NCBI RefSeq assembly: GCF_003752365.1
Contig: NZ_RJUO01000001.1
Span: forward strand, 806,001 to 870,000
Source of the DNA: Frondihabitans sp. PhB188
Lineage (GTDB): Bacteria; Actinomycetota; Actinomycetes; Actinomycetales; Microbacteriaceae
Direction: 5' to 3'
DNA length: 64,000 nucleotides
The notes beneath the pieces were generated by a model. That model saw nothing but the letters and a program-made list of their open reading frames with translations. It made no database searches and was not told where the DNA came from. This document shows, piece by piece, positions 18,160 to 27,089 of the stretch (within the stretch, counting starts at the first letter, position 1; each line of letters starts with the position of its first letter). The translations under genes and the position numbers were made by a program.

Positions 18160-18843
18160 GTGAGATCGATCCTCGTCGTGCCGCGTGCTGCGGCGCTGCT
18201 CGTCGCCGCGCTGCCGGCCGGGGCGCTGCCAGTGGGGGCGTTGCTGGCCGGAGTGCTGCTCGTGGGGGCGCCGGGCGCCGCCGCGGCGCGCGAGGAGGCG
18301 GGGTCGCCGTGGTCGTGGCCCGTTCCTGCGCCCCATCCGGTCCTGGCGGGGTTCGAGGCGCCGACCGAGGTCTGGTCGCCCGGGCACCGCGGCATCGACG
18401 TCGGGGCCGCGATCGGCGCCGTCGTGCTCGCGCCCGAGTCGGGCGTCGTGCACTACGCCGGGGTGGTCGTCGACCGTCCGGTCCTGTCGATCGAGCATCC
18501 GGGCGGCGTGCTGTCGAGCTTCGAGCCGGTCGCCGCGACCGTGGCCCGCGGCGACTCCGTGCAACGAGGTCAGCCGGTGGGCGTGGTCGAGGCCGGGCAC
18601 TGCGCCGACGCGATCCCGTGCGTGCACGTAGGCGCACGGGTCGACGGGGCGTACGTGTCGCCGCTGGTGTTCCTCGGCGGGGTGCCGCGCGCCGTGCTGC
18701 TGCCGACGCGGCCGCTGGCCGGCGCGGAGACGGGTCCTTCGACAAGGACGCGTGGGCGACCCGCAAGGAGATCCGTCGCGACGCGCAAGCCCAAGAAGGA
18801 TTTCGGGCTCGAGCTGCGAGCGCCACGAGGACGCCCGGGCTGA
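18160..18843 (+). CDS. Secreted M23 family peptidase (LytM-like)
   Basis: 227 aa from the GTG at 18160, chosen because it gives a normal signal peptide (hydrophobic 4-35, then AAAAREE). The M23 domain has the metal ligands in HRGIDVG and the late motif CVHVGARV, the actinobacterial form in which the usual HxH is CxH. It is expected to cleave peptidoglycan cross-bridges outside the cell, or to bind them if inactive. The last ~40 residues are basic and unlike the family. An M23 gene next to rpsB is common in actinobacteria. One 12-mer repeat copy lies within it (18322-18333, read as VPAP). Confidence 0.87.
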   Translation: MRSILVVPRAAALLVAALPAGALPVGALLAGVLLVGAPGAAAAREEAGSPWSWPVPAPHPVLAGFEAPTEVWSPGHRGIDVGAAIGAVVLAPESGVVHYAGVVVDRPVLSIEHPGGVLSSFEPVAATVARGDSVQRGQPVGVVEAGHCADAIPCVHVGARVDGAYVSPLVFLGGVPRAVLLPTRPLAGAETGPSTRTRGRPARRSVATRKPKKDFGLELRAPRGRPG

Positions 18844-18870
18844 CTGTCCTTGCGAAGCTCGGGCATGCGG

Positions 18871-19794
18871 TCAGGCGCGCGGGTGAGCCGTCCGGTAGCT
18901 CTCGCGCAGCCGCTCCGTGGAGACGTGCGTGTAGATCTGCGTGGTGCCCAGGCTGGCGTGGCCGAGGAGTTCCTGCACCGCCCTCAGGTCGGCTCCCCCG
19001 TCGAGCAGGTGGGTCGCGGCGGTGTGCCGGAGCGCGTGCGGACCCGCGGGGCCCGACCCCGGCAGCGGCTCGAGCAGCCGGGCCACCAGCGAGTAGACGG
19101 CGCGGGTGCCGAGCCGTCGGCCCGACCTCCCGACGAAGAAGGGCGCAGGAACTCCGCCACCGCCGCCCACCAGCTTCGGCCGGGCGCGGTCGACGTACTC
19201 CCCCAGCGCCGCCGCTGCCGGCACTCCGAACGGGACCACCCGCTGCTTCGACCCCTTGCCGACGACCCGCACCGTGAGCCGCTCGAGGTCGATGTCGCCG
19301 AGGTCGGTGCCGACCAGCTCGGCCACGCGCAGCCCTGCGCCGTACAGCAGCTCGATGACGGCGAGGTCGCGAACAGCGCCAGGGTCTCCGGTATCGGCGA
19401 GAGTCGCCAGCGAGGTCAGGATGCCGTCCATCTGCTCGCGGGTGAGGACACGCGGCAGGTGGCTCTCGGCCTTGGGAGCGCGAAGCCGTACTCCGACATC
19501 GGTCGGGGTCGCACCCGACTCGTGCAGCCGCCGCGTGAACGCGCGCGCCGACGCCGACCGGCGGGAGATCGTCGCGCGCGCCAGCCCCTGCTGCGTCGAC
19601 TGCCACAGCCAGTCGCGGAGCGTGTCGAGGTCGAGCCCGGACGTCTCGGGCTCGCCGTCGACGCGGCCGCGGACGAATGCCAGGAGCGACTCGAGGTCGG
19701 AGCCGTACGCGCGGACGGTGTGCTCGCTCAGCCCGCGGCCGTGGCGGAGCCAGGCGAGGAAGGCGTCGATGTCGCGGACGAGGGTGGCGGGCAC
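18871..19794 (-). CDS. xerC: Tyrosine recombinase XerC
   Basis: 307 aa from GTG 19794. N-terminal SAM-like DNA-binding domain (FLAWLRHGRGLSEHTVRAY) and C-terminal catalytic domain with the tyrosine-recombinase residues: Arg in GAGLRVAEL, HxxR in HALRHTAATHLL, His in LLGHASLGTTQIY with the nucleophile Tyr. It resolves chromosome dimers at dif with a partner XerD. A short Gly-rich loop followed by VPAP is encoded by a copy of the 12-mer repeat (19141-19152). It converges with the M23 gene. Confidence 0.93.
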   Translation of the reverse strand: MPATLVRDIDAFLAWLRHGRGLSEHTVRAYGSDLESLLAFVRGRVDGEPETSGLDLDTLRDWLWQSTQQGLARATISRRSASARAFTRRLHESGATPTDVGVRLRAPKAESHLPRVLTREQMDGILTSLATLADTGDPGAVRDLAVIELLYGAGLRVAELVGTDLGDIDLERLTVRVVGKGSKQRVVPFGVPAAAALGEYVDRARPKLVGGGGGVPAPFFVGRSGRRLGTRAVYSLVARLLEPLPGSGPAGPHALRHTAATHLLDGGADLRAVQELLGHASLGTTQIYTHVSTERLRESYRTAHPRA

Positions 19795-19922
19795 GGTCAA
19801 GGGTAGGCACGGCGGCGGCCGGGCGCGGCGCGGCGCGCCACGGCCGCGGGCGCACCGGGGCGGTCCCCGCCGCGCGCCGCGGCGCCGAGCCCGACGCGCT
19901 GCGGCCCCGGCGCGCCGTCGAC

Positions 19923-21230
19923 TCACACGACGGCGACCCACCCCCGATCGCGCTCGCGGGCGCGGCCCGTCAGCTCGAGGACCGCCAGGGTGGCGCGGGC
20001 CTCGCTCTCGCCGAGACCCGCCGACAGGGCGACTTCGGCCTCGGTGCGCGGCCGCCGCGGACTCAGCGCGTCGAGCACCCGCACCTCGACGGGGTGCAGT
20101 CGCCCCTCGCCGGTGCCCAGGTGGTCGGCCCCGCCGGTGTCGAGGGCCGGGCGCAGGAGCCCGACGACGTCGTGCACTCCCCCGATCAGCCGGACCTCGG
20201 GCTCGCCCAGCAGACGGTGGCACCCCGCCGACGACGGCGACGTGATGGGCCCCGGCACCGCGCCGAGCGGACGCCCCAGCCCGCGAGCGTGGGTCGCCGT
20301 GTTCAACGCGCCCGACCGCTCGCCGGCCTCGACGACGACCGTGGCGCCCGTTCCTGCCGCCAGAAGCCTGTTCCGTTGCAGGAACCGCCAGCGCGACGGA
20401 CTCGTGCCGCACGGCACCTCCGCCACCACGGCTCCGCGGTCGACGACACGGGCCAGCAGCTCGGAGTGCCCGGCCGGGTAGAAGCGGTCGACCCCGCCAG
20501 CCATCACCGCGACGGTCGACCCCTCGGCGGCGAGGGCAGCGCGATGCGCGCTCCCGTCGATCCCGTAGGCGCCGCCCGAGTGGACGGCGATGCCGCGCGA
20601 GGCCAGCCCGTCGCCCAGCTCCAGCGCAACCTGCTCGCCGTAGCCCGACGAGGCCCGCGAGCCGACGATGGCCACCCCGGGCTCCGCGGTCAGCCGCGCC
20701 GGGTCACCCCGCACCCAGAGCGCCGCCGGCGCGTGCGGGCCGAGATCGGCGTACCCGGCGGGCCACGACTCGTCGCCCGGCACGAGCAGCTGCGCCCCGA
20801 CCGAGCGCGCCGCACGGATCGCGGCCCGGACGCGCGCCTCGGTCAGGCGCCCGACCCAGCGTCGCAGCGCCGCGTCGACGTCGACGTTCGCGGCCTCGGC
20901 CACGTGAGCGTCACGCAGCCGGGACCGGATCTGATCGGCCGAGAGCGTCAGGAGCCCCAGCGCTCTTTCGGCGCCGAACACCGTGCGGAACAGCCCCGCG
21001 ACGCCGTCGCCCGGTTCGGCCAGGCACGACCAGATCGCTCCGGATATCGCCGCGGTCGGCTCGACCGCGCAGCCGTCGACGCGACCGAGCACCCGGGCAG
21101 CGGCTTGCGCGTCGCCCGGCGACAGGATGCCGCCGATCGTGCCTGCACTGAGCGTGCCGGCACCGAGGGTGTCCCGCGCCGAACCTGCAGTGCCCTCTGC
21201 TGCGCTCACAGCGCCCTCCGCCGCATTCAC
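19923..21230 (-). CDS. dprA: DNA-processing protein DprA
   Basis: 435 aa from GTG 21230, which follows GGAGG by 5 bases and overlaps the comM stop (GTGA). The Rossmann core has VAIVGSRASSGYGEQVA, SGGAYGIDGSAH, and FLQRNRLLAA, all typical. A C-terminal winged helix (~375-435) is present. DprA loads RecA on incoming single-stranded DNA during transformation. The ~90 residues before the core are longer and Ala-rich compared with many homologues. It forms a tightly coupled run with comM and yraN. Confidence 0.94.
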   Translation of the reverse strand: MNAAEGAVSAAEGTAGSARDTLGAGTLSAGTIGGILSPGDAQAAARVLGRVDGCAVEPTAAISGAIWSCLAEPGDGVAGLFRTVFGAERALGLLTLSADQIRSRLRDAHVAEAANVDVDAALRRWVGRLTEARVRAAIRAARSVGAQLLVPGDESWPAGYADLGPHAPAALWVRGDPARLTAEPGVAIVGSRASSGYGEQVALELGDGLASRGIAVHSGGAYGIDGSAHRAALAAEGSTVAVMAGGVDRFYPAGHSELLARVVDRGAVVAEVPCGTSPSRWRFLQRNRLLAAGTGATVVVEAGERSGALNTATHARGLGRPLGAVPGPITSPSSAGCHRLLGEPEVRLIGGVHDVVGLLRPALDTGGADHLGTGEGRLHPVEVRVLDALSPRRPRTEAEVALSAGLGESEARATLAVLELTGRARERDRGWVAVV

Positions 21231-22762
21231 AATGCCCTCCGGAGGGCCAGGGCGGCTCCCACGTGCTCGCGGGTCGGCCGCTCGGCGGCATCGAGGTCGG
21301 CGACCGTCCATGCGAGCCGAAGCACGCGGTCGTAGCCGCGCATCGTCAGCGCCCCGCCCTCGAGCGCCCGGTCGAGCACCTCGGTGTCGGCGGTCGCGAG
21401 GCGCAGGTCGCCCGACCGGAGCCGGCTGCCCGGCACCTCGGAGTTGAGCCGCCACGGCGTGCCCTCCCACCGGCGTCTCTGCCGATCGCGGGCGGCGACC
21501 ACCCGTGATCGCGCCTCGGCGGTCGTGATCTGCCCGCCGAGCGGCTCGGTCGCCTGCCGGAACTGCGCCGAGTCGATCCGCGACACCCGCAGCTGGATGT
21601 CGATCCGGTCGATGAGCGGCCCCGACAGCTTGCCGAGGTAGCGCCGTCGCTGAAACGGCGAGCAGGAGCAGGCGACGTCGCGCGACCCGTACTCGCCGCA
21701 CGGGCACGGGTTGGCGGCGAGCACCAGCTGGCACCGGGCCGGCCACGTGGCCGAGCCGTGGGTCCGTTGGATCACGATCGACCCGCTCTCGAGGGGCTGG
21801 CGCAGCCCGTCGAGCACGGCGGCCGCGAATTCCGGCGCCTCGTCGAGGAAGAGCACCCCGCCGGAAGCACGCGTCACGGCGCCGGGCCGCATGATGGCGT
21901 GCCCGCCGCCGACGAGGGCCGCGGCCGAGCACGAGTGGTGCGGGCTCTCGAACGGCGGGCGCCGCGACAGGAGCGCCTGCACCGGGAGACCGCTCAGCGA
22001 TCGCACCGACGAGACCTCGAGGGCCTGATCGATGTCGAGGTCGGGCAGGAGTCCCGGCAGCCGTGCCGCGAGCATCGTCTTGCCCGCGCCCGGCGGCCCG
22101 ACCATGAGCATGTGGTGGCCGCCCGATGCCGCCACGATCATGCCCTCGACGGCCGCCCGGTTGCCGATCACGTCGGCCAGGTCGAGGTCGGCCTCGTCGA
22201 CGGCCTCGGTCGCGGGCCGGGTCAGCGCCTCGACGGCTTCAGGCTCGAAGTCGCCGCCGTGCCAGATCGCGGCGTCGCGGAGGCTCGCGACCCCGACCAC
22301 GCGGACGTCGGGCACCAGTGACGCCTCGTCGACGTTCGCGGACGGCACCATGACGGTCGTCGCCCCGGCCCGGGCGGCGCCGAGCACGCTCGGCAGGATG
22401 CCGTCGACCGGCCGAAGCCGTCCGTCGAGGCCGAGCTCGCCGATGTGGACCACCGACCGGATCGACGCGGCGCTCACGAGGTCGCCGGCCGCGAGGGCTG
22501 CCACGGCGATCGACAGGTCGAACGACGATCCGTGCTTGCGGAGCGACGCGGGCGACATGTTCACGGTCAGCTTGCGCGACGGCAGCGGGCATCCCGAGTT
22601 GGCAGCGGCCGCCCGGACCCGGTCGCGGGCCTCGCCGAGCGATGCGTCCGGCAGCCCGATCAGCAGGAACCCCGGCAGGCCGTCGCTGATGTCGGCCTCG
22701 ACCTCGACGATCGCACCGTGGAGCCCCTGGAGGGCGATGGCCTGGGTGCGTGCCACGCTCAT
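21227..22762 (-). CDS. comM: YifB/ComM-family Mg-chelatase-like AAA+ ATPase
   Basis: 511 aa. N-terminal Lon-protease-like fold (SVARTQAIALQGLHGAIVEVE), AAA+ module with Walker A GPPGAGKTML and Walker B GGVLFLDEAPEF, and the C-terminal Mg-chelatase part. A CPCG...CxC stretch (NPCPCGEYG and ACSCSPFQRRRY) is the usual zinc-like insert. ComM is a hexameric helicase that drives branch migration during natural transformation. ATG 22762 overlaps the yraN stop (ATGA). Confidence 0.94.
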   Translation of the reverse strand: MSVARTQAIALQGLHGAIVEVEADISDGLPGFLLIGLPDASLGEARDRVRAAAANSGCPLPSRKLTVNMSPASLRKHGSSFDLSIAVAALAAGDLVSAASIRSVVHIGELGLDGRLRPVDGILPSVLGAARAGATTVMVPSANVDEASLVPDVRVVGVASLRDAAIWHGGDFEPEAVEALTRPATEAVDEADLDLADVIGNRAAVEGMIVAASGGHHMLMVGPPGAGKTMLAARLPGLLPDLDIDQALEVSSVRSLSGLPVQALLSRRPPFESPHHSCSAAALVGGGHAIMRPGAVTRASGGVLFLDEAPEFAAAVLDGLRQPLESGSIVIQRTHGSATWPARCQLVLAANPCPCGEYGSRDVACSCSPFQRRRYLGKLSGPLIDRIDIQLRVSRIDSAQFRQATEPLGGQITTAEARSRVVAARDRQRRRWEGTPWRLNSEVPGSRLRSGDLRLATADTEVLDRALEGGALTMRGYDRVLRLAWTVADLDAAERPTREHVGAALALRRAL

Positions 22763-23169
22763 GCGACGTTCTCGAGGTGCTCGACGGTGGGCGGGGCGGT
22801 TCCTGCGACCGTCACTGCCACCGCGTCCACGCGCAGACGCGAGCCCTCGCGCGGGTTCTCGCGCGCCCAGGCCCCCGTGAGGCGCCGCAGCCGCGCCAGC
22901 TTCGTCGGCGTCACCGACTCGAACGGATGCCCAGCCGCATGGCTCGACCGCGTCTTCACCTCGACGACGACCACCCAGTCGTCGTCGGCGACGACGATGT
23001 CGATCTCGCCCTCGGGGCACCGCCAGTTGCGCGCCAGCACCCGGTAGCCGCACTCGCGCAGGTACTCGGCGGCGATCTCCTCGCCGGCAGCGCCCAGTTC
23101 GAGCCTGCTGCCCCTGTCGGGACTGCTGCCCCTGTCGGGACTGCTGTGTGTTCTGTCTTCTGTCATCAC
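22759..23169 (-). CDS. YraN family endonuclease-like protein (UPF0102)
   Basis: 136 aa. The restriction-endonuclease-like core is plain: LGAAGEEIAAEYL, NWRCPEGEIDIV and VVEVKTRSS supply the E, D, and ExK residues. The true cellular role is unknown; neighbours dprA and comM point to DNA uptake or recombination. Near the N-terminus SPDRGS is repeated twice by an 18-bp tandem duplication. GAGGAGG lies before the start (GTG 23169 or ATG 23166). Confidence 0.9.
   Translation of the reverse strand: MMTEDRTHSSPDRGSSPDRGSRLELGAAGEEIAAEYLRECGYRVLARNWRCPEGEIDIVVADDDWVVVVEVKTRSSHAAGHPFESVTPTKLARLRRLTGAWARENPREGSRLRVDAVAVTVAGTAPPTVEHLENVA
23105..23140. repeat. Two-copy 18-bp tandem repeat within yraN
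   Basis: CTGCTGCCCCTGTCGGGA occurs at 23105-23122 and again, identical, at 23123-23140, followed by CTGCTG. It encodes the SPDRGS duplication in the N-terminal linker of YraN and keeps the reading frame. Confidence 0.85.
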
Positions 23170-23284
23170 GACCTCCTCGTACGAGGATCGTGAATCGCAG
23201 GAACTCCCCGCGGCCGCCGGTCACATCTGTGGACAGACCATCGGCCAGGGCCCGCCTGTGGAGAACACCCCGCAGGTGGTCGCC

Positions 23285-23608
23285 CTACTCGTCGAGCGCG
23301 AGCTCTTTCGGAAGCTCCAGGTCGCGCGTGGTCAGCTCTTCGACGTTGACGTCTTTGAAGGTGAGCACGCGCACCGATTTGACGAAGCGGTCGGACCGGT
23401 AGACGTCCCACACCCAGACGTCGGTCATCGTGAGCTCGAAGTAGAAGTCGTGCTCGGTGTCGCGGCGGACGAGGTCGACCTCGTTGGCCAGGTAGAAGCG
23501 TCGCTCGGTCTCGATCACGTAGCGGAACTGCGACACGACGTCGCGGTACTCGCGGTAGAGGGCAAGCTCGACCTCGCGGTCGTAGTCGTCGAAATCGTCG
23601 TCGTCCAT
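23285..23608 (-). CDS. DUF2469 domain-containing protein
   Basis: 107 aa, very acidic at both ends. The sequence DYDREVELALYREYRDVV and the core VETERRFYLANEV-like segment match the actinobacteria-specific DUF2469 family, always found beside rnhB. No function is known. Located 17 bases from the rnhB stop. Confidence 0.93.
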   Translation of the reverse strand: MDDDDFDDYDREVELALYREYRDVVSQFRYVIETERRFYLANEVDLVRRDTEHDFYFELTMTDVWVWDVYRSDRFVKSVRVLTFKDVNVEELTTRDLELPKELALDE

Positions 23609-23625
23609 CGAGCGGCTATCTTACG

Positions 23626-24264
23626 TCAATGCAGCCAGGAGAGGCGGTGCAGCGGCGAGGGGCCGTGCGCCTCGAGACCGGCGTAGTGGGCCGCCGAGCC
23701 GTAGCCCTTGTTCGCCGTCCACGAGTAGCCCGGGTGGACGTCGTCGTAGCCGATCATGAGCCGGTCGCGGTGCACCTTGGCGATCACCGACGCGGCGGCG
23801 ACGGACGCGCAGTCGCGGTCGGCTTTGATGCGAGTGACGATGCGCGGCGGCGTCAGGAGCGCCGGCGTGAGGTAGTCGTGGCTCCCGTCCAGCACGACGA
23901 CCGAGTCGAGGATCCCGACGCCGAGCCCGTGGAGCTGCGCCAGAGCCCGCCTGCCCGCCAGACCGAGGGCGGCGATGATGCCGACGGAGTCGACCTCGGC
24001 CGCCTCGGCCAGGCCGACCGCCGACGCCTCGCACCACTGGGCGGCGAGGGGCGCCATCGCCTCCCGGCGCTTCTCGCTGAGCATCTTGCTGTCGCGCAGG
24101 CCCTCGGGGTGCGGCCCGCAGGTGATGCGCACAGCGCTGATGCCGACGGCGACCGGACCGGCGATGGCCCCGCGACCCACCTCGTCGCAGCCGAGCACCC
24201 AGACGGCGCCGTCGTCGTGCAGCTCGCGCTCGAAGTCGAGCGTCGGATCGGCGACCGGGGTCAC
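23626..24264 (-). CDS. rnhB: Ribonuclease HII
   Basis: 212 aa from GTG 24264, which overlaps the lepB stop (GTGA). It removes RNA from RNA-DNA hybrids and mis-inserted ribonucleotides. Catalytic acids are seen in GCDEVGRGAIAGPV (Asp, Glu), in VVLDGSHDYL (Asp) and further on near KADRDCASVAAAS. The C-terminus keeps HPGYSWTANKGYG, the type 2 substrate-binding GYG motif. Confidence 0.95.
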   Translation of the reverse strand: MTPVADPTLDFERELHDDGAVWVLGCDEVGRGAIAGPVAVGISAVRITCGPHPEGLRDSKMLSEKRREAMAPLAAQWCEASAVGLAEAAEVDSVGIIAALGLAGRRALAQLHGLGVGILDSVVVLDGSHDYLTPALLTPPRIVTRIKADRDCASVAAASVIAKVHRDRLMIGYDDVHPGYSWTANKGYGSAAHYAGLEAHGPSPLHRLSWLH

Positions 24265-25085
24265 TTGGTGCTCGAGTCCGTTCCGCGGAACACGTCGGGG
24301 TAGTCGTCGAGCCAGGTCCAGCGGCTCAGGGGCCACGTGATGATGAAGGCGCGGCCGACGACGTCGGACTCCGGCACGAAGCCCTTGGACGGCGTGTTCG
24401 TCTGAAGGCGGCTGTCGGCCGAGTTGTAGCGGTTGTCGCCCTCGACCCAGAGCGAGCCGGCGGGGACGGTCACCGAGAAGTCCTTCTCGGACTCGCGGGA
24501 GATGCCGGCGGGGAGCTTCGTGTACGGCTCGTCGAGGGGCACGCCGTTGACGGTCATCTGACCGAAGTCGTTGCAGCAGGCCACCTTGTCGCCGGGCAGG
24601 CCGATGACGCGCTTGACGAGGTGGTCGTCGCTGTCCTGCGTGCCGAGGCCGACCTGGGTCAGGAACCACTGGAAGCCGTCGACCACGGGGTTGCCGGTCG
24701 TCGACGAGACCTGGTCGCTCGTCGAGAGCCACCCGCCCGGGTCTTTGAAGACGATGATGTCGCCGCGCTTCAGCGGGACGACGTTCGGGACGAGCTCGTT
24801 GACGATGATGCGGTCGTTGATCTGGAGCGTGTTCTCCATGGACGCCGACGGGATGTAGAACGAGCGGACCAGGAAGGTCTTGATCAGGAACGAGATCAGG
24901 AGGGCCGCGAGAAAGATGATGACGATGTCGCGAAGGAAGCGGCCCATGCCGCCCGGACGCCTGACGGTCTCGCCGCCCTCGCCGTCGGGAGCACGGCGTC
25001 GCCCGCGGACGGGCGACGATCCGTCGGCGGTCTGCATCTGCAGCCCCCGCCGCAGGCTGCGCATGAACGTGCTGTTATCTGTCAT
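24261..25085 (-). CDS. lepB: Signal peptidase I
   Basis: 274 aa. A cytoplasmic, charged N-terminus (~1-47) leads to one membrane helix (~48-70). Box B SASMENTL has the catalytic Ser and box D LVKRVIGLPGD the Lys; box E WVEGDNRYNSADSR is complete. It cleaves signal peptides of exported proteins, including the M23 and transglycosylase-like products in this window. Start ATG 25085 is preceded by a hairpin (25092-25137), so a promoter of its own is possible. Confidence 0.96.
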   Translation of the reverse strand: MTDNSTFMRSLRRGLQMQTADGSSPVRGRRRAPDGEGGETVRRPGGMGRFLRDIVIIFLAALLISFLIKTFLVRSFYIPSASMENTLQINDRIIVNELVPNVVPLKRGDIIVFKDPGGWLSTSDQVSSTTGNPVVDGFQWFLTQVGLGTQDSDDHLVKRVIGLPGDKVACCNDFGQMTVNGVPLDEPYTKLPAGISRESEKDFSVTVPAGSLWVEGDNRYNSADSRLQTNTPSKGFVPESDVVGRAFIITWPLSRWTWLDDYPDVFRGTDSSTK

Positions 25086-25091
25086 AAATCA

Positions 25092-25137
25092 CCGAACTCC
25101 CCGCCCAAATGTACTGGACGGGGAGCTCGAAGTTCGG
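25092..25137 (-). terminator. Hairpin after rplS
   Basis: CTCCCCG (25097-25103) pairs with CGGGGAG (25119-25125), and CCGAA (25092-25096) with TTCGG (25133-25137), around a 15-base loop with one asymmetric bulge. It lies between the rplS stop and the lepB start and may partly end rplS transcription. Confidence 0.5.
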
Positions 25138-25152
25138 CAAAGCGCTGAACGA

Positions 25153-25503
25153 CTAGTTGTCGCGCTTCTCCTTGATCTTGGCCTTCTTGCCGCGCAGCTC
25201 GCGCAGGTAGTAGAGCTTCGCGCGGCGCACGGCACCACGGCTGACGAGCTCGATGTGGTCGATGACCGGGGAGTGCACGGGGAAGGTGCGCTCGACGCCG
25301 ACCTGGAAGCTGACCTTGCGGACCGTGAAGGTCTCGCGGACGCTGTCGCCCTGGCGGCCGATGACGACGCCCTGGAACACCTGGACACGCGAGCGCGTGC
25401 CCTCGATGATGTTCACGTGGACCTTGACGGTGTCGCCGGCACGGAAGTCGGGGACATCGCTGCGAAGCGACGCTGCATCCAGACTCTGGAGGATGTGGCT
25501 CAT
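25153..25503 (-). CDS. rplS: 50S ribosomal protein L19
   Basis: 116 aa, standard size. Recognised from [41 protein letters not shown] and the basic end [14 protein letters not shown]. Start ATG 25503. The 224 bases upstream hold its promoter region and a hairpin from the preceding gene. Confidence 0.97.
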   Translation of the reverse strand: MSHILQSLDAASLRSDVPDFRAGDTVKVHVNIIEGTRSRVQVFQGVVIGRQGDSVRETFTVRKVSFQVGVERTFPVHSPVIDHIELVSRGAVRRAKLYYLRELRGKKAKIKEKRDN

Positions 25504-25635
25504 GATGGTTCGCTCTCTCGGGCCGCCACAGGTCGACCGCGGTTTAGGGTCCCGGCGCACGGTGATCGTGCGGGAACGCTTCGTGGAGGATCGTGCCTCG
25601 TGATGGCCGACTCCCCTGTGGCAGAGTCGTGCGCG

Positions 25636-25656
25636 GGCACAAACGCCTATTGTGCC
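25636..25656 (-). terminator. Hairpin after the small membrane-protein gene
   Basis: GGCACAA (25636-25642) and TTGTGCC (25650-25656) form a perfect 7-bp stem with a 7-base loop, about 70 bases beyond the stop at 25728. It could also be an operator in the rplS upstream region. Confidence 0.4.
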
Positions 25657-25727
25657 ACAGACCGCGGTCCCGGCGCCAGGTGACACCGTGGCCTCGAGGT
25701 CGCCGCCGCCCCAGGGACGCCGATGCC

Positions 25728-26240
25728 TCAGGAGTGCGGGCCGACCGTCACCGTGCGGTCGGGGTCGAGCGCTGCGGTGGTCGAGACGAACCCCTGACGG
25801 AGCGCGCGCACGGAGCGACGCACGCTGACGGCGATCAGGACGGCGAGGGCGACCACGGTGAGCATGATCGCCGCGGCCGCCAGCACGCTCGACAGCGGCG
25901 ACGCCCCGGCGCCGGCGAAGACGGTGAACGCCGAAGCGGCGGTGCGCCCGGCCGCGGAGTCGACGAGGAAGAAACCGGCGGCGAGCTGACCGATCCAGGC
26001 CACGGCGAGCAGCCCGGAATCGCTCCAGGAGACAGAGCGGGTGCGGCGATTGGTGCCGCGAAGGGTGACCAGAGCCGTCGCGACGGCCTGGCCGACGAAC
26101 AGGACGGGCACGAACAGGAGCTGGGCGAAGAACTGGAAGCCGAGGGGCGCCCCGAAGAAGCCGCGCCCGAACAGCACCCACAGCGGCAACGCGAAAGCCG
26201 CGATCCACGACACGCGATACAGCACTCTGCGAAGCCTCAT
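25728..26240 (-). CDS. Small integral membrane protein, unknown function
   Basis: 170 aa from ATG 26240 (an upstream start at 26258 would run closer to map). Four hydrophobic segments are seen: ~8-24, ~31-49, ~69-87 and ~104-134. No known motif. It is transcribed away from map with only 38 bases between the starts, so the two share a divergent promoter region. Confidence 0.65.
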   Translation of the reverse strand: MRLRRVLYRVSWIAAFALPLWVLFGRGFFGAPLGFQFFAQLLFVPVLFVGQAVATALVTLRGTNRRTRSVSWSDSGLLAVAWIGQLAAGFFLVDSAAGRTAASAFTVFAGAGASPLSSVLAAAAIMLTVVALAVLIAVSVRRSVRALRQGFVSTTAALDPDRTVTVGPHS

Positions 26241-26278
26241 GCAGTGGAGCCTAGGCACCGACGGTGAAGAATGACTGC

Positions 26279-27046
26279 ATGATCGATCTACGCACCCCGG
26301 GAGAAATCGAAGCGATGAGGCCCGCCGGGCGGTTCGTCGCGTCCGTTCTGGAGGCCACCCGGGTGGCAGCTGTCCCCGGAGCCAATCTCCTCGAGATTGA
26401 CGCTCTCGCGCACCGCATGATCCGGGACGCCGGGGCGGAGAGCTGCTATGTCGACTATCACCCGTCGTTCGGCGCCAGCCCGTTCGGCAAGGTCATCTGC
26501 ACCTCCGTCAACGACGCCGTGCTGCACGGGCTCCCCCATGACTACGCCCTGCAGACGGGCGACCTCCTCAGCCTCGACTTCGCCGCCAGAGTCGACGGCT
26601 GGGTCTCGGACAGCGCCGTGAGCCTCGTGGTGGGCGGTGAGGGTTCACCCGAGGATGCCGCGCTCATCGCGACGGTCGAGGAGGCGCTGGTCCGAGGGGT
26701 CGCCGCCGCCCAGCCCGGCGGCCGGCTCGGCGACATCAGCGCCGCGATCGGCGAGGTCGCCCACGCCGCGGGTTACTCGGTCAACCTGCAGTTCGGCGGC
26801 CACGGAGTCGGGACCGAGATGCACGGAGACCCGCACGTGCCCAACGACGGTCGAGCCGGCCGTGGCTTCCCGCTCCGCCCGGGCCTGGTCATCGCGATCG
26901 AGCCGTGGCTGATGCAGTCGACCGACGAGATCTACACCGACGCCGACGGCTGGACGCTCCGCAGCGTCGACGGCTCGCGCACGGCGCACGTCGAGCACAC
27001 CGTGGCCATCACCGCCGACGGTCCCCTGGTGCTGACTGCCCGCTAG
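26279..27046 (+). CDS. map: Methionine aminopeptidase, type I
   Basis: 255 aa. Removes the starting Met of new proteins. Metal ligands are all present: LSLDFAARVDGWVSDSA (two Asp), GHGVGTEMHGDP (His), IAIEPWL (Glu) and HVEHTVAIT (Glu). ATG 26279 is chosen because the family begins with IDLRTPGEIEAMR; a GTG at 26264 is possible. It lies alone on the plus strand between rplS and trmD. Most actinobacteria have another map in the secY-adk region, so this may be a second copy. Confidence 0.95.
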   Translation: MIDLRTPGEIEAMRPAGRFVASVLEATRVAAVPGANLLEIDALAHRMIRDAGAESCYVDYHPSFGASPFGKVICTSVNDAVLHGLPHDYALQTGDLLSLDFAARVDGWVSDSAVSLVVGGEGSPEDAALIATVEEALVRGVAAAQPGGRLGDISAAIGEVAHAAGYSVNLQFGGHGVGTEMHGDPHVPNDGRAGRGFPLRPGLVIAIEPWLMQSTDEIYTDADGWTLRSVDGSRTAHVEHTVAITADGPLVLTAR

Positions 27047-27089
27047 GAGGCGGCGCCGCCAGGCGACCGGCGAATCCGTCGCTCCGAGG

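Noticed and set aside
18871-19794. Integrase of a mobile element
   Set aside because: Position beside dprA/comM and rpsB, its length and motifs match chromosomal XerC; no attachment site or phage genes nearby.
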